From: Bacteroidales bacterium
Lineage (GTDB): Bacteria > Bacteroidota > Bacteroidia > Bacteroidales > UBA932
Direction of reading: 5' to 3'
Assembly: GCA_024693285.1 (NCBI GenBank)
Contig: JAILLE010000022.1
Span: 53,688-117,687, forward strand
Length of the DNA stretch: 64,000 nt
Below, piece after piece: positions 16,978-24,565 of this stretch. Positions within the stretch are counted from its first letter, which is position 1. Every line of letters begins with the position of its first letter. The notes under the pieces are model-generated. The model did no database searches and had not been told where the DNA came from. It saw only the letters and a program-made list of their open reading frames with translations. The translations under genes and the position numbers were made by a program.

Positions 16978-17418
16978 ATGTTGAAGAAACTCGTCGCGAT
17001 CCCGGTTTTGTTGTTTTTTTGTTTTGCCTGTTATCACCCAAGAACTGGGGTTGATGCAGAGGTTTCAGATACCATTTCAGTCTATGAACCAGATGCCGTG
17101 CCGTTTGATCAAGTAGATATTAAACCTCAATTCAACGATGGGAATGTCAACGATTTCTCAGAATGGGTGATTAGCCGGTTCAAGATACCTGATTCTGTCG
17201 CTGAATCGGATATTATCGGGCGTGTTGTGATACAATTCACAATAGGAACCGATGGCTCGGTAAGAGATGTAAAAGTTTTGAAAAGCCTTGATAGAGATAT
17301 AGATGCAGAGGTTGTACGAGTTGTTGGAGCCTCTCCCAAATGGAGCCCTGGTAAAAATGCTGATGGTGTCGCTGTGCCAGTTTTATATGATTACTCGTTT
17401 GTCTATATGATAAGATAA
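16978..17418 (+). CDS. Lipoprotein with TonB C-terminal-like domain
   Basis: The 146-residue protein has a short signal with lipobox-like FFCFAC (cysteine at 18). A linker follows, then a TonB C-terminal domain (about 60-146): DFSEWVISRFKIPDSVAES, IIGRVVIQFTIGTDGSVRDV and WSPGKNADGVAVPV. Free TonB-like domains of this kind are common in Bacteroidota. They lack the N-terminal membrane anchor that couples TonB to ExbBD, so a transport role is uncertain. The hairpin of repeat copy 2 begins a few bases after the stop and should act as its terminator. Confidence 0.82.
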   Translation: MLKKLVAIPVLLFFCFACYHPRTGVDAEVSDTISVYEPDAVPFDQVDIKPQFNDGNVNDFSEWVISRFKIPDSVAESDIIGRVVIQFTIGTDGSVRDVKVLKSLDRDIDAEVVRVVGASPKWSPGKNADGVAVPVLYDYSFVYMIR

Positions 17419-17420
17419 TA

Positions 17421-17452
17421 AAAAGCACCGGCATTTCTGCTGGTGCTTTTGC
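17421..17452 (+). terminator. Terminator of the TonB-domain gene (hairpin of repeat copy 2)
   Basis: On the plus strand AAAAGCACCGGCA pairs with TGCTGGTGCTTTT (one G-U) around a TTTC loop, giving a 13-bp stem that ends in four T. It begins three bases after the upstream stop codon. On the minus strand the G-U becomes a C-A mismatch, so the plus direction is favoured. Confidence 0.75.
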
Positions 17453-17567
17453 TGCTCCCCTAAACAGTGAAATGTTGAACCTGTGGCGGGATTTCCTCCA
17501 AGTCGTCAAGTTCATTGACGAGAATCAGGAGTGGATTAATCCTTTATTAAGACACTTGAAGAGATAA
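17423..17567 (+). repeat. Dispersed repeat copy 2, with hairpin and 31-codon ORF
   Basis: This is the gap-free partner of 16271-16415. ATG 17472 to TAA 17565-17567 again gives 31 codons, starting MLNLWRDFL and containing VVKFIDEN. The frame is also open upstream through the hairpin in both copies. The remaining bases to 17643 are AT-rich with no further feature that I can support. Confidence 0.7.
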
Positions 17568-17643
17568 AGGCGAGTCATTTGCAAATCGTACTAATATAGC
17601 TTAACTTTGTTTAGATATATTGGTGGACCCAAGGCCGCATATA

Positions 17644-18108
17644 ATGAATACGATCAACTTGATAGCCAAGAAACTACTTTCTTCAGAAGGATTTCTCTTC
17701 AAAAGAGGCGCATGGTATGCCTTGTCTCCAGATTTTATCCACGTATTGTATTTTCAGAGGTCTCTTTACTCTGACTTGTATTATTTGGAATTAGCAGTCG
17801 GTTTCAACCCTGACCACCTGGATACTTTCCCAAAGGATTATGAGTTCCCAAAATATTACACACTTGGTGCACGTGCCAGAATAAAGGACAAAGACGAACT
17901 GCTCAGAGCAAGCAATCTCACCCCCGAAAATGAGTTTCAGATTCAGTCTTTATTGCTTGAAGCTATTTCTCTTTTTTCATCATTCACAACTATATCTGGC
18001 TTCAAGCAGGACTATCTGGCTAATAGGAAAACCGATAATATCTATTCATTCAAGGCGTTTTCGCTGTACCACCCGTTTTTAACCCAATTGGAGTTGGTAT
18101 CATATTGA
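17644..18108 (+). CDS. DUF4304-like hypothetical protein
   Basis: The 154-residue protein (ATG 17644) resembles DUF4304 proteins in its first 60 residues: KKLLSSEGFLFKRGAWYAL, then an FQRSLYSDLYYLELAVGF stretch. No catalytic residues stand out and there is no signal peptide. The gene is more AT-rich than its neighbours and lies next to a repeat and a toxin-antitoxin pair, which suggests acquired DNA. Small cytoplasmic proteins of this sort can be immunity proteins, but nothing here shows that. Confidence 0.65.
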   Translation: MNTINLIAKKLLSSEGFLFKRGAWYALSPDFIHVLYFQRSLYSDLYYLELAVGFNPDHLDTFPKDYEFPKYYTLGARARIKDKDELLRASNLTPENEFQIQSLLLEAISLFSSFTTISGFKQDYLANRKTDNIYSFKAFSLYHPFLTQLELVSY

Positions 18109-18164
18109 ACCTCTTTCCAAGAACGAGTTCCTCTTTACATACGGCTTGAAATCAGATAGTTGCG

Positions 18165-18209
18165 GAGAAAAAGAAAACGGACAAACTGCCGATTTTAGCA
18201 ATTTGTCCG
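18165..18209 (-). terminator. Terminator of tRNA-Asn
   Basis: On the minus strand CGGACAAA (18209-18202) pairs with TTTGTCCG (18185-18178). The loop can add three more pairs (TGC/GCA). It is followed by TTTTCTTTTT. It lies four bases beyond the tRNA CCA end. Confidence 0.8.
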
Positions 18210-18212
18210 CTT

Positions 18213-18289
18213 TGGCTCCTCAAGTAGGACTTGAACCTACGACCCCCTGATTAACAGTCAGGTGCTCTAACCAACTGAGCTATTGAGGA
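18213..18289 (-). tRNA. tRNA-Asn (anticodon GTT), CCA encoded
   Basis: On the minus strand the acceptor stem TCCTCAA pairs with TTGAGGA, followed by discriminator G (18216) and an encoded CCA (18215-18213). The D arm is GCTCAGTTGGTTAGAGC. The anticodon stem CCTGA/TCAGG holds loop CTGTTAA with anticodon GTT. The T arm contains GGTTCAAGTCC. All expected asparagine tRNA features are present. Confidence 0.97.
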
Positions 18290-18312
18290 AGGTTAGTTCT
18301 CTTTCGGGATTG

Positions 18313-18343
18313 CAAAGGTACAACAAAAAGATATTTCTCCAAA
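18313..18343 (-). promoter_or_regulatory. Promoter of tRNA-Asn
   Basis: On the minus strand, -33 TTTG (18343-18340) and -7 TACCTTTG (18320-18313) are 19 bp apart, matching the Bacteroidota consensus. The start of transcription should fall near 18307, some 18 bases before the tRNA. Confidence 0.8.
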
Positions 18344-18365
18344 TTTTTTTGAGTGTTTTTTTGAT

Positions 18366-18373
18366 TATATTTG
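18366..18373 (+). promoter_or_regulatory. -7 element of the 18.4-28.7 kb gene run
   Basis: TATATTTG ends 22 bases before the ATG of the HU-domain gene. The nearest TTTG upstream (18348-18351) is only 14 bp away, so the -33 element is poor. It is back to back with the tRNA-Asn promoter. Confidence 0.6.
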
Positions 18374-18395
18374 TGAGAATAATCGCGACATTGAG

Positions 18396-19094
18396 ATGGA
18401 TATCGACCTTTTCTCTGGAATAGTGAAGGATTTGCTTCTTGACAATGATGAAGTTACGTTGCCAGGACTAGGGACATTTGTATCCGAACTTATGCCTTCA
18501 ACTTTTTCCGACAAGGGTTACACGATCAACCCTCCTTACCGCCGTCTCTCATTCCGTCAGCGTTGGGATGAATCGGACAGTATTCTTTCGGATTTCTATT
18601 CCGAGACTAACGGAATCGACCGGGATAAGGCGGAGAAGATTGTGGGTGAGTTCGTCTCCGGACTGAAAGAGACTCTCCAGGCGAAAAAAGTCGTGGTCCT
18701 TCCAGGGTTGGGACGTCTCCGGGCTACCAAGGAAAACGCCTTCTTTTTTATCGCTGACGAGGATCTGGACATTTATCCTTATGGTTACGGTCTTGAGCCT
18801 GTCTCTTTGAAGGCGCACGAGGAGACCCCTGAGGAGATAGAGGCCGCCGTGAAGGAACTCCAGGAGGTGGTCGAGCCTCTGCGTACTCCAGTTGTGACTG
18901 AAGTGACTTCAGATGTGGCTGGAAAGGGCCCGGTTCCGAAAAGCAAAAGACGCCCTTGGCTGGTGGCCGCGTTGAGTGTGGCCGGTGCCGCGGTTGTGTT
19001 CATCGGAGTGTTTATGCTGCTGGCCAGAATAGCCCCTGACTTCATCGACCAGCTGCTTTACACAGAAGAAGAATTGAGGATCATCAATTATTGA
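18396..19094 (+). CDS. Membrane protein with two CCDC81-type HU domains
   Basis: The 232-residue protein has a tandem pair of the HU-like domains found at the N terminus of Bacteroidota SPOR proteins. The first (about 1-65) has NDEVTLPGLGTFVSELMPS and NPPYRRLSFRQRW. The second (about 75-140) has KKVVVLPGLGRLRATKENAFFF. A linker leads to one membrane helix (about 186-208, WLVAALSVAGAAVVFIGVFM), and the protein ends about 20 residues later. The usual periplasmic SPOR domain, which binds denuded glycan, is missing. It heads the wall-recycling run, and the next gene starts eight bases on. A septal or wall role is inferred from family and context. Confidence 0.8.
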   Translation: MDIDLFSGIVKDLLLDNDEVTLPGLGTFVSELMPSTFSDKGYTINPPYRRLSFRQRWDESDSILSDFYSETNGIDRDKAEKIVGEFVSGLKETLQAKKVVVLPGLGRLRATKENAFFFIADEDLDIYPYGYGLEPVSLKAHEETPEEIEAAVKELQEVVEPLRTPVVTEVTSDVAGKGPVPKSKRRPWLVAALSVAGAAVVFIGVFMLLARIAPDFIDQLLYTEEELRIINY

Positions 19095-19101
19095 TAATCA
19101 G

Positions 19102-19695
19102 ATGTTTGAGCTTATTTATCCAGTTGACCCCGCCCCGTTGCTTCCTCTCCCTACTGTGGACAAGCCTGGGATAAGGTCGATGTCTGGCTCCGAGATGTTA
19201 CCTATTGTCGAGGAAAATGGCCTGGTTATCGGGCAGGCCTCCAGGAAGGATGTCCATTCAGGACTCAAATTGTTGCATCCTGTGGTCCATTTGCATATCC
19301 TTAACCGTTCCTCGGAGTTATTCCTTCAGAAAAGGTCCATGACTAAAGACTTGCTTCCGGGAATGTGGGACACGGCTGTCGGAGGCCATGTGGATTACGG
19401 CGAGTTGATTGAGGGGGCCTTGTATAGGGAAGCTTTTGAGGAGTTGGGCTTCAGCGCGTTCAATCCGACTTGGCTAAAGACTTATATATGGGAAAGTTCC
19501 ACTGAGAAAGAACTTGTCAATGTGTTCGCCGCTGTCGGCAATTTCAAGATAGAGTCTTTCAACCTTGAGGAGGTGGCTGATTGCCGTTACTGGACTATGG
19601 AGGAGATATTCTCGTCGTTGGGCAAAGGAATATTCACTCCCAATTTCGAGCATGAGTTCTCCGAGATGAAGGAATCCCTTTTGGCTCTTCTGTGA
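19102..19695 (+). CDS. Nudix hydrolase
   Basis: The 197-residue protein has a full Nudix box near residues 92-115: GGHVDYGELIEGAL, then REAFEELGF, matching Gx5Ex7REUxEExGU. The N-terminal strand MLPIVEENGLVIGQASRKDVH and LLHPVVHLHILN resemble the IPP-isomerase-like/YfcD branch. That branch hydrolyses nucleoside-diphosphate-linked substrates of uncertain identity. The first 30 residues (DPAPLLPLPTVDKP) are extra. Its TGA overlaps the start of the next gene (TGATG). Placed among cell-wall sugar recycling genes, it might act on a nucleotide sugar, but this is speculation. Confidence 0.88.
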   Translation: MFELIYPVDPAPLLPLPTVDKPGIRSMSGSEMLPIVEENGLVIGQASRKDVHSGLKLLHPVVHLHILNRSSELFLQKRSMTKDLLPGMWDTAVGGHVDYGELIEGALYREAFEELGFSAFNPTWLKTYIWESSTEKELVNVFAAVGNFKIESFNLEEVADCRYWTMEEIFSSLGKGIFTPNFEHEFSEMKESLLALL

Positions 19696-21962
19696 TGGGA
19701 ACCGAGATAGAAAAATTCATACGGGACCAACTCTCTGTCTGGCCTTTGGCGGCCGGGAATTATCGTGATCTCCGTAAAGCAAAGACTAAGACTCTCAATG
19801 TGGGAGGCCTTGATGTGACCGTTCAGTTCAATCCCGCTCGGAAAGTCTCCTCGGAAGCGGCCCTGGATCCGGAGTCCATCGCGGCGAGACCTTGTTTTCT
19901 TTGCCCCGAAAACAGGCCTGCGGAGCAGTACAACATTGATTTCGAGGGGCGGAAAGGAAAGATGTACCGCATAACGTTGAATCCTTTTCCGATATTCCCG
20001 AGACATCTTGTGATATCCAGTTTCCAGCATATTCCCCAGTCAATATGGAGACGTTATCAGGACATGCTGGACTTCGTCAAGGAGAATGAGCCTTACATTT
20101 GTTTTTACAATGGTCCCAAGAGTGGGGCGTCCGCACCGGACCATTTCCATTTTCAGGCTTGTCCTAAAGGCCGTATGCCTCTTGTCGCCAGAGTCGAGTC
20201 CCTTCTGGATTCGGGTGGGCCGAAGCTGCGATATCTGACAAACGTCCGGGAAGCCCGCATCTTCCATCTGGATGAATATGCTAGAGGAATATATGTTCTC
20301 CAAGCCTCTACCCCAAAATCTCAGGCAAAGCTTTTCTACAGGCTTCTGGATTGCGCCCCGATTTATGAAGGCGATACCGAGCCGAGGATCAATGTCATCA
20401 CCTGGCGGTCGGGAGGAGAGTTCCGGACAGTCGTCATATTCCGGGAAAAGCATCGTTCCAGCCATTATTCCTCATCCGGTCCTGACCATCTCGCGATGAG
20501 CCCGGGATGCGCTGACATGGGAGGAGTGTTCATTACGACACGTGAGGAGGATTTCAAGAAGCTTGATTCGGCCCTCCTGGGCGAAGTTGTTAGTGAAGTA
20601 ACTGTGCCTCAGGAAGTTGACAAAGATATAATCTGGCGTCTTATCCGTACTCAGCAGACGTTGGAGGTCGGGATAATGTCCGCCCCCGAAATTGAGTTTG
20701 AGATCATTTCCGATGGTGCAGGGCCTCAAAGAGTTGCTTATCAAGAAGGGAAGATTTCATACAACGGGGCTCTATACGATGAGTTGGTGTTCGAGGCTCA
20801 GACCGAGGCCACTCTGTTCGCCGAACCGTCGTTCATCTTGAAGGATGTGACTATCGGGGTGGATTTCCACTGGGAGCGCAAAGTCACCCACAAATATGCC
20901 GGAACGCTCAAATTCATTGTGGACGGCGGCAAGGTGACCGCTGTCAATGTGATTGGTATTGAAGACTATCTGTTGAGTGTCATTTCTTCCGAGATGAAGT
21001 CCTCGGCGGGATTGGAATTCCTTAAAGCTCATGCTGTTATATCCAGGTCATGGGTCATGGCGCAGATCGCCCACCGTAAGGCCAAGGAAACTGCCGGCGT
21101 CCCGAAAGAAGAGCTTGCCAAGATAAACTGCGTGCCCGCCCTCGTTACCAAACTCGATTCTTCTATTATCAGTGAAGGTCACGTCTCCTCTGGGATAAGT
21201 GGAGATAATAAGGAATATATCAAATGGTTTGACCATGAGGACCATACTCGCTTCGATGTATGTGCGGATGACCATTGCCAACGCTACCAAGGCCTGTCTA
21301 TGGTGATTGGGGACACTGTCATGAAGGCGATTGACCAGACTTGGGGGATGGTGTTGATGTCAGAAGGGGAGATATGTGACGCTCGTTTCTCAAAATGCTG
21401 CGGCGGGAGGATGGAACTTTTCAGCACTTGCTGGGAGGATAAGGATTATCCTTATCTCCAATCACTTCCTGACACTCCGGATGAAAAAGATGACGCTGAT
21501 CCTTTTTGCGACACCACCGACGAGACCATCCTTTCCCAAGTGCTTAATGACTATGACCTCGAGACCAAGGACTTCTACCGTTGGCGGACAGAATATACCA
21601 GAGCGGAAGTTTCCGATCTTGTGCGTCAGCGCTCAGGGATCGACTTTGGTGTGATCAGGGATCTGTTGCCTATTGAGAGAGGCCCTTCAGGCCGTATTAA
21701 AAGACTGCGGATCGAGGGGGACAAAAGATCAATGGTCATTGGGAAGGAGTTGATAATCAGGAAGTGGCTTTCCGATTCCCACCTAAAGAGCTCAGCTTTC
21801 CAAGTTAAATGGGAAGGTGACAGGCTGATTCTCGATGGCTCTGGGTGGGGCCACGGAGTGGGCCTTTGCCAGATCGGTGCTGCCGTGATGGGTGCGAAGG
21901 GATATCACTTCGATGAGATATTAAGGCATTATTATCCAAGTTCCACAATAGAAAGAATATGA
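19695..21962 (+). CDS. DUF4922 (HIT-like) and SpoIID/LytB fusion protein
   Basis: The 755-residue protein has two parts. Residues about 1-310 look like DUF4922, related to GalT/ATP-adenylyltransferase HIT-like enzymes. They contain CFLCPENRP (about 67), NPFPIFPRHLVI and the histidine motif DHFHFQACP (about 150). Residues about 370-755 are SpoIID/LytB-like: EDYLLSVISSEM, LKAHAVISRSWVMAQ, CCGGRME and GWGHGVGLCQIGA near the end, with HYYPSSTI. SpoIID is a lytic transglycosylase acting on denuded glycan strands. I see no signal peptide, so the location of the wall-acting half is unclear. ATG 19695 shares one base with the Nudix stop; a GTG three bases upstream is also possible. The stop overlaps the next ATG. 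Confidence 0.85.
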   Translation: MGTEIEKFIRDQLSVWPLAAGNYRDLRKAKTKTLNVGGLDVTVQFNPARKVSSEAALDPESIAARPCFLCPENRPAEQYNIDFEGRKGKMYRITLNPFPIFPRHLVISSFQHIPQSIWRRYQDMLDFVKENEPYICFYNGPKSGASAPDHFHFQACPKGRMPLVARVESLLDSGGPKLRYLTNVREARIFHLDEYARGIYVLQASTPKSQAKLFYRLLDCAPIYEGDTEPRINVITWRSGGEFRTVVIFREKHRSSHYSSSGPDHLAMSPGCADMGGVFITTREEDFKKLDSALLGEVVSEVTVPQEVDKDIIWRLIRTQQTLEVGIMSAPEIEFEIISDGAGPQRVAYQEGKISYNGALYDELVFEAQTEATLFAEPSFILKDVTIGVDFHWERKVTHKYAGTLKFIVDGGKVTAVNVIGIEDYLLSVISSEMKSSAGLEFLKAHAVISRSWVMAQIAHRKAKETAGVPKEELAKINCVPALVTKLDSSIISEGHVSSGISGDNKEYIKWFDHEDHTRFDVCADDHCQRYQGLSMVIGDTVMKAIDQTWGMVLMSEGEICDARFSKCCGGRMELFSTCWEDKDYPYLQSLPDTPDEKDDADPFCDTTDETILSQVLNDYDLETKDFYRWRTEYTRAEVSDLVRQRSGIDFGVIRDLLPIERGPSGRIKRLRIEGDKRSMVIGKELIIRKWLSDSHLKSSAFQVKWEGDRLILDGSGWGHGVGLCQIGAAVMGAKGYHFDEILRHYYPSSTIERI

Positions 21963-23239
21963 AAGCTGATGCGTCTCCATGGCGGTGGGTCCCCACATTG
22001 TATCTGATTGAAGGCCTGCCCTACGCGATAGTCAACACGATAGCACTCGCCATCTTCAAGGATATGGGAGTGGACAACGGCACTCTCGGTCCTCTTACCA
22101 CCCTGATCAGCCTTCCTTGGCTCATCAAACCTCTGTGGAGTCCTTTCATGGACATATTCCGCAGCAAACGATGGTGGATCCTGTTGACCCAATTCACGAT
22201 GATGGTGACTTTGGCGGTGATCGCTTTCTGCTTGCCTTTTTGCTCGATGTCAGTGCTTCTGGCGTTATTTGTCGTAGTCGCGTTCGCCTCGGCCACGCAT
22301 GACATCTCAGCCGACGGCTATTATATGCTGGCCCTTGACAGGCAGCGCCAATCCTCCTTCGTTGGAATCCGTAACACCTTCTACAGGGGTGGACTCGTTC
22401 TTGGCCAGGGCCTGCTAGTGATGCTTGGAGGCGTTCTTCAAAAACGTTCCGGTGATGTTCCCCGCTCATGGGCGATGGTCATATTGATCTGCGCTGTGCT
22501 GCTGGCTTTAGTGGCGGTTTATCACCTGTTCCTTCTTCCCAAAGCCGCTGAGGACCAGGACAAACGGGAGACCAGGTCATCTTCCGCTATCTGGGCTGAG
22601 TTTGGAGAGTCGTTCCGTTCTTTCTTCCTGAAGAAAGGAGTGTGGTGGGCAATCGCATTCCTCCTCCTGTTCAGACTTCCTGAGGCCCTGTCGCTCAATC
22701 TGTTGTATCCGTTTTTCAAGGATGGTGCGGAGGTAGGAGGCCTTGGGGCAGGTACCGAGATGTACGGCCTTGTTTATGGCACCTTTGGAGTAGTCGCGCT
22801 CCTTCTCGGTGGTATTCTTGGAGGAATATATGCCTCCAAACGTGGCCTGCGCGCATCAATGTGGCCTATGGCCCTCTCGCTGGCCCTCCCTTGCGCCGTT
22901 TATCTCTTCATGGCTCTCGCGCATCCGACAAGTGTGTGGTCAATCGGTTCATTGATCGTCCTTGACCAATTCGGCTACGGATTCGGATTCACCGCCTACA
23001 CTCTTTTCATGATGCGCTTTGTGGACGGTCCGTTGAAAACATCCCATTACGCTCTCTGCACAGCTTTCATGTGGCTGTCCATGAAGCTTCCGGCCCTTGT
23101 CGCGGGTTACCTCCAGCAATGGCTCGGATATGTGGGCTTCTTCACTTTGGTGATGATTTCATGCTTGGGTACTTTCGCGGCCGCCATTATCGCCCGCTCG
23201 AAGATCCTGAGCGCCGATGATGATCTTGTAAATAATTAA
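21959..23239 (+). CDS. AmpG-like MFS permease
   Basis: The 426-residue inner-membrane protein has twelve predicted segments. It starts WVPTLYLIEGLPYAIVN and has LISLPWLIKPLWSPFMD, followed by ATHDISADGYYMLAL. These are marks of the AmpG branch of the major facilitator family. AmpG imports peptidoglycan fragments (GlcNAc-anhydroMurNAc peptides) for recycling. Bacteroidota homologues may carry MurNAc or muropeptides. It overlaps the SpoIID-like gene by four bases and is followed 11 bp later by a NamZ-like muramidase, which supports a cell-wall substrate. Confidence 0.87.
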   Translation: MKADASPWRWVPTLYLIEGLPYAIVNTIALAIFKDMGVDNGTLGPLTTLISLPWLIKPLWSPFMDIFRSKRWWILLTQFTMMVTLAVIAFCLPFCSMSVLLALFVVVAFASATHDISADGYYMLALDRQRQSSFVGIRNTFYRGGLVLGQGLLVMLGGVLQKRSGDVPRSWAMVILICAVLLALVAVYHLFLLPKAAEDQDKRETRSSSAIWAEFGESFRSFFLKKGVWWAIAFLLLFRLPEALSLNLLYPFFKDGAEVGGLGAGTEMYGLVYGTFGVVALLLGGILGGIYASKRGLRASMWPMALSLALPCAVYLFMALAHPTSVWSIGSLIVLDQFGYGFGFTAYTLFMMRFVDGPLKTSHYALCTAFMWLSMKLPALVAGYLQQWLGYVGFFTLVMISCLGTFAAAIIARSKILSADDDLVNN

Positions 23240-23250
23240 TATTGAATAAT

Positions 23251-24546
23251 ATGCGGACAAGACAATGGTTTATCCTCTCAGCCGCCTTGCTGCTGACATG
23301 TTGTGCCCGAGCCTCCGGGAACGCCCCTGTCCCGGTTAACGTCCCAGACTCTCCGGTGGTCAAAGTAGGGATTGAGGTTCTGGAATCCAGGGGATTCGAA
23401 GGCCTGGTCGGGAAAAAGGTCGGCTTGGTCACTAACCCAAGTGGAGTTGACCGCAACCTGCGTTCCACAATCGACATTCTTTACGACGCCCCTGAGGTGA
23501 ATCTGAAGAAGCTCTTCGCCCCGGAGCATGGTGTACGCGGAGACATTTATGCTGGTGGCCGTGTCGAGGACGGCAAGGATCCTGTGACTGGTCTTCCCGT
23601 CTTTTCTCTTTACGGTGCTACTCGTAAGCCTACCGCGGAGATGGTCTCCGGTCTGGATATAGTTGTGTATGATATACAGGATGTCGGTAGCCGCTCGTAT
23701 ACTTTCATCAGTACCCTCGGCCTGGTGATGAGGACTTGCGCCGAGCAAGGGATTGAAGTTATGGTCCTGGATCGCCCTAATCCGTTGGGTGGCAATAAGG
23801 TAGAGGGCTGCGTCGTGGAGGATGGCTTCCACTCTTTCGTCAGCGAGTTCAAGATCCCTTACATCTACGGTCTGACTGTTGGAGAGTTGGCCACCCTGAT
23901 CAACGAGGAGGGCCTCAATTGTGGTGAGAAAGGTGACCAGAAACCTCTCAAATGCGAGCTATCCGTCGTTCCAATGGAGGGTTGGAGCAGGAATATGCTC
24001 TTTGAGGATACGAAACTCCCGTGGGTTCTCCCGTCCCCGAATATTCCTTACCCCCAATCCGCCATCAATTATCCCTCAGCCGGAATAGTAGGTGAGTTCC
24101 AGAATTATCTGAATATCGGAATAGGCTATACCCTGCCGTTCGGGGTCTTCGCCGCGGAGTGGATAGACGCGGACAAACTAAAAGCCCATCTGGATAGCTA
24201 CAACCTTCCTGGGATCGCTTTCAGGACTATTCACTTCAAGCCGTTTTCCGGCAGCGCCCAAGGGAAACTGATCCATGGAGTGCAGTATCATTACACCGAT
24301 TTTGAGGCGGCCTGTTGCACCCTCACTCAGTTCTATGTGATGCAGGCTGTCAACGAATTATATCCCTCGAAGAATCCATTTAAGCTGTCTCCAGGCAGAA
24401 ATGGAATGATCGATAAAGTTTGTGGTACGGATTATGTAAGGACGACTTTTGAGAAGCGGTTGAAAGTCGCTGATATCTCGGACTACTGGTCCAAGGATGT
24501 CAAAGGTTTCAAGGAGCTCTCCAGAAAGTACCTGATGTACGATTAA
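23251..24546 (+). CDS. namZ: NamZ-like exo-beta-N-acetylmuramidase (DUF1343), lipoprotein
   Basis: The 431-residue protein opens with a lipoprotein signal (ILSAALLLTCC). It carries the DUF1343 core: GKKVGLVTNPSGVDRNLRST, FAPEHGVRGDIYAG, YDIQDVGSRSYTFI, VLDRPNPLGG and GEFQNYLNIGIGYTLPFGV. DUF1343 proteins are now known as NamZ (GH171) enzymes, which release MurNAc from the non-reducing ends of wall glycan. As a predicted periplasm-facing lipoprotein beside an AmpG-like permease and AmgK/MurU-like enzymes, it would supply MurNAc for uptake. ATG 23251 is preferred over a TTG nine bases upstream because it starts the signal peptide cleanly. Confidence 0.87.
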   Translation: MRTRQWFILSAALLLTCCARASGNAPVPVNVPDSPVVKVGIEVLESRGFEGLVGKKVGLVTNPSGVDRNLRSTIDILYDAPEVNLKKLFAPEHGVRGDIYAGGRVEDGKDPVTGLPVFSLYGATRKPTAEMVSGLDIVVYDIQDVGSRSYTFISTLGLVMRTCAEQGIEVMVLDRPNPLGGNKVEGCVVEDGFHSFVSEFKIPYIYGLTVGELATLINEEGLNCGEKGDQKPLKCELSVVPMEGWSRNMLFEDTKLPWVLPSPNIPYPQSAINYPSAGIVGEFQNYLNIGIGYTLPFGVFAAEWIDADKLKAHLDSYNLPGIAFRTIHFKPFSGSAQGKLIHGVQYHYTDFEAACCTLTQFYVMQAVNELYPSKNPFKLSPGRNGMIDKVCGTDYVRTTFEKRLKVADISDYWSKDVKGFKELSRKYLMYD

Positions 24547-24565
24547 CTACTAAAACTACTGTAAT

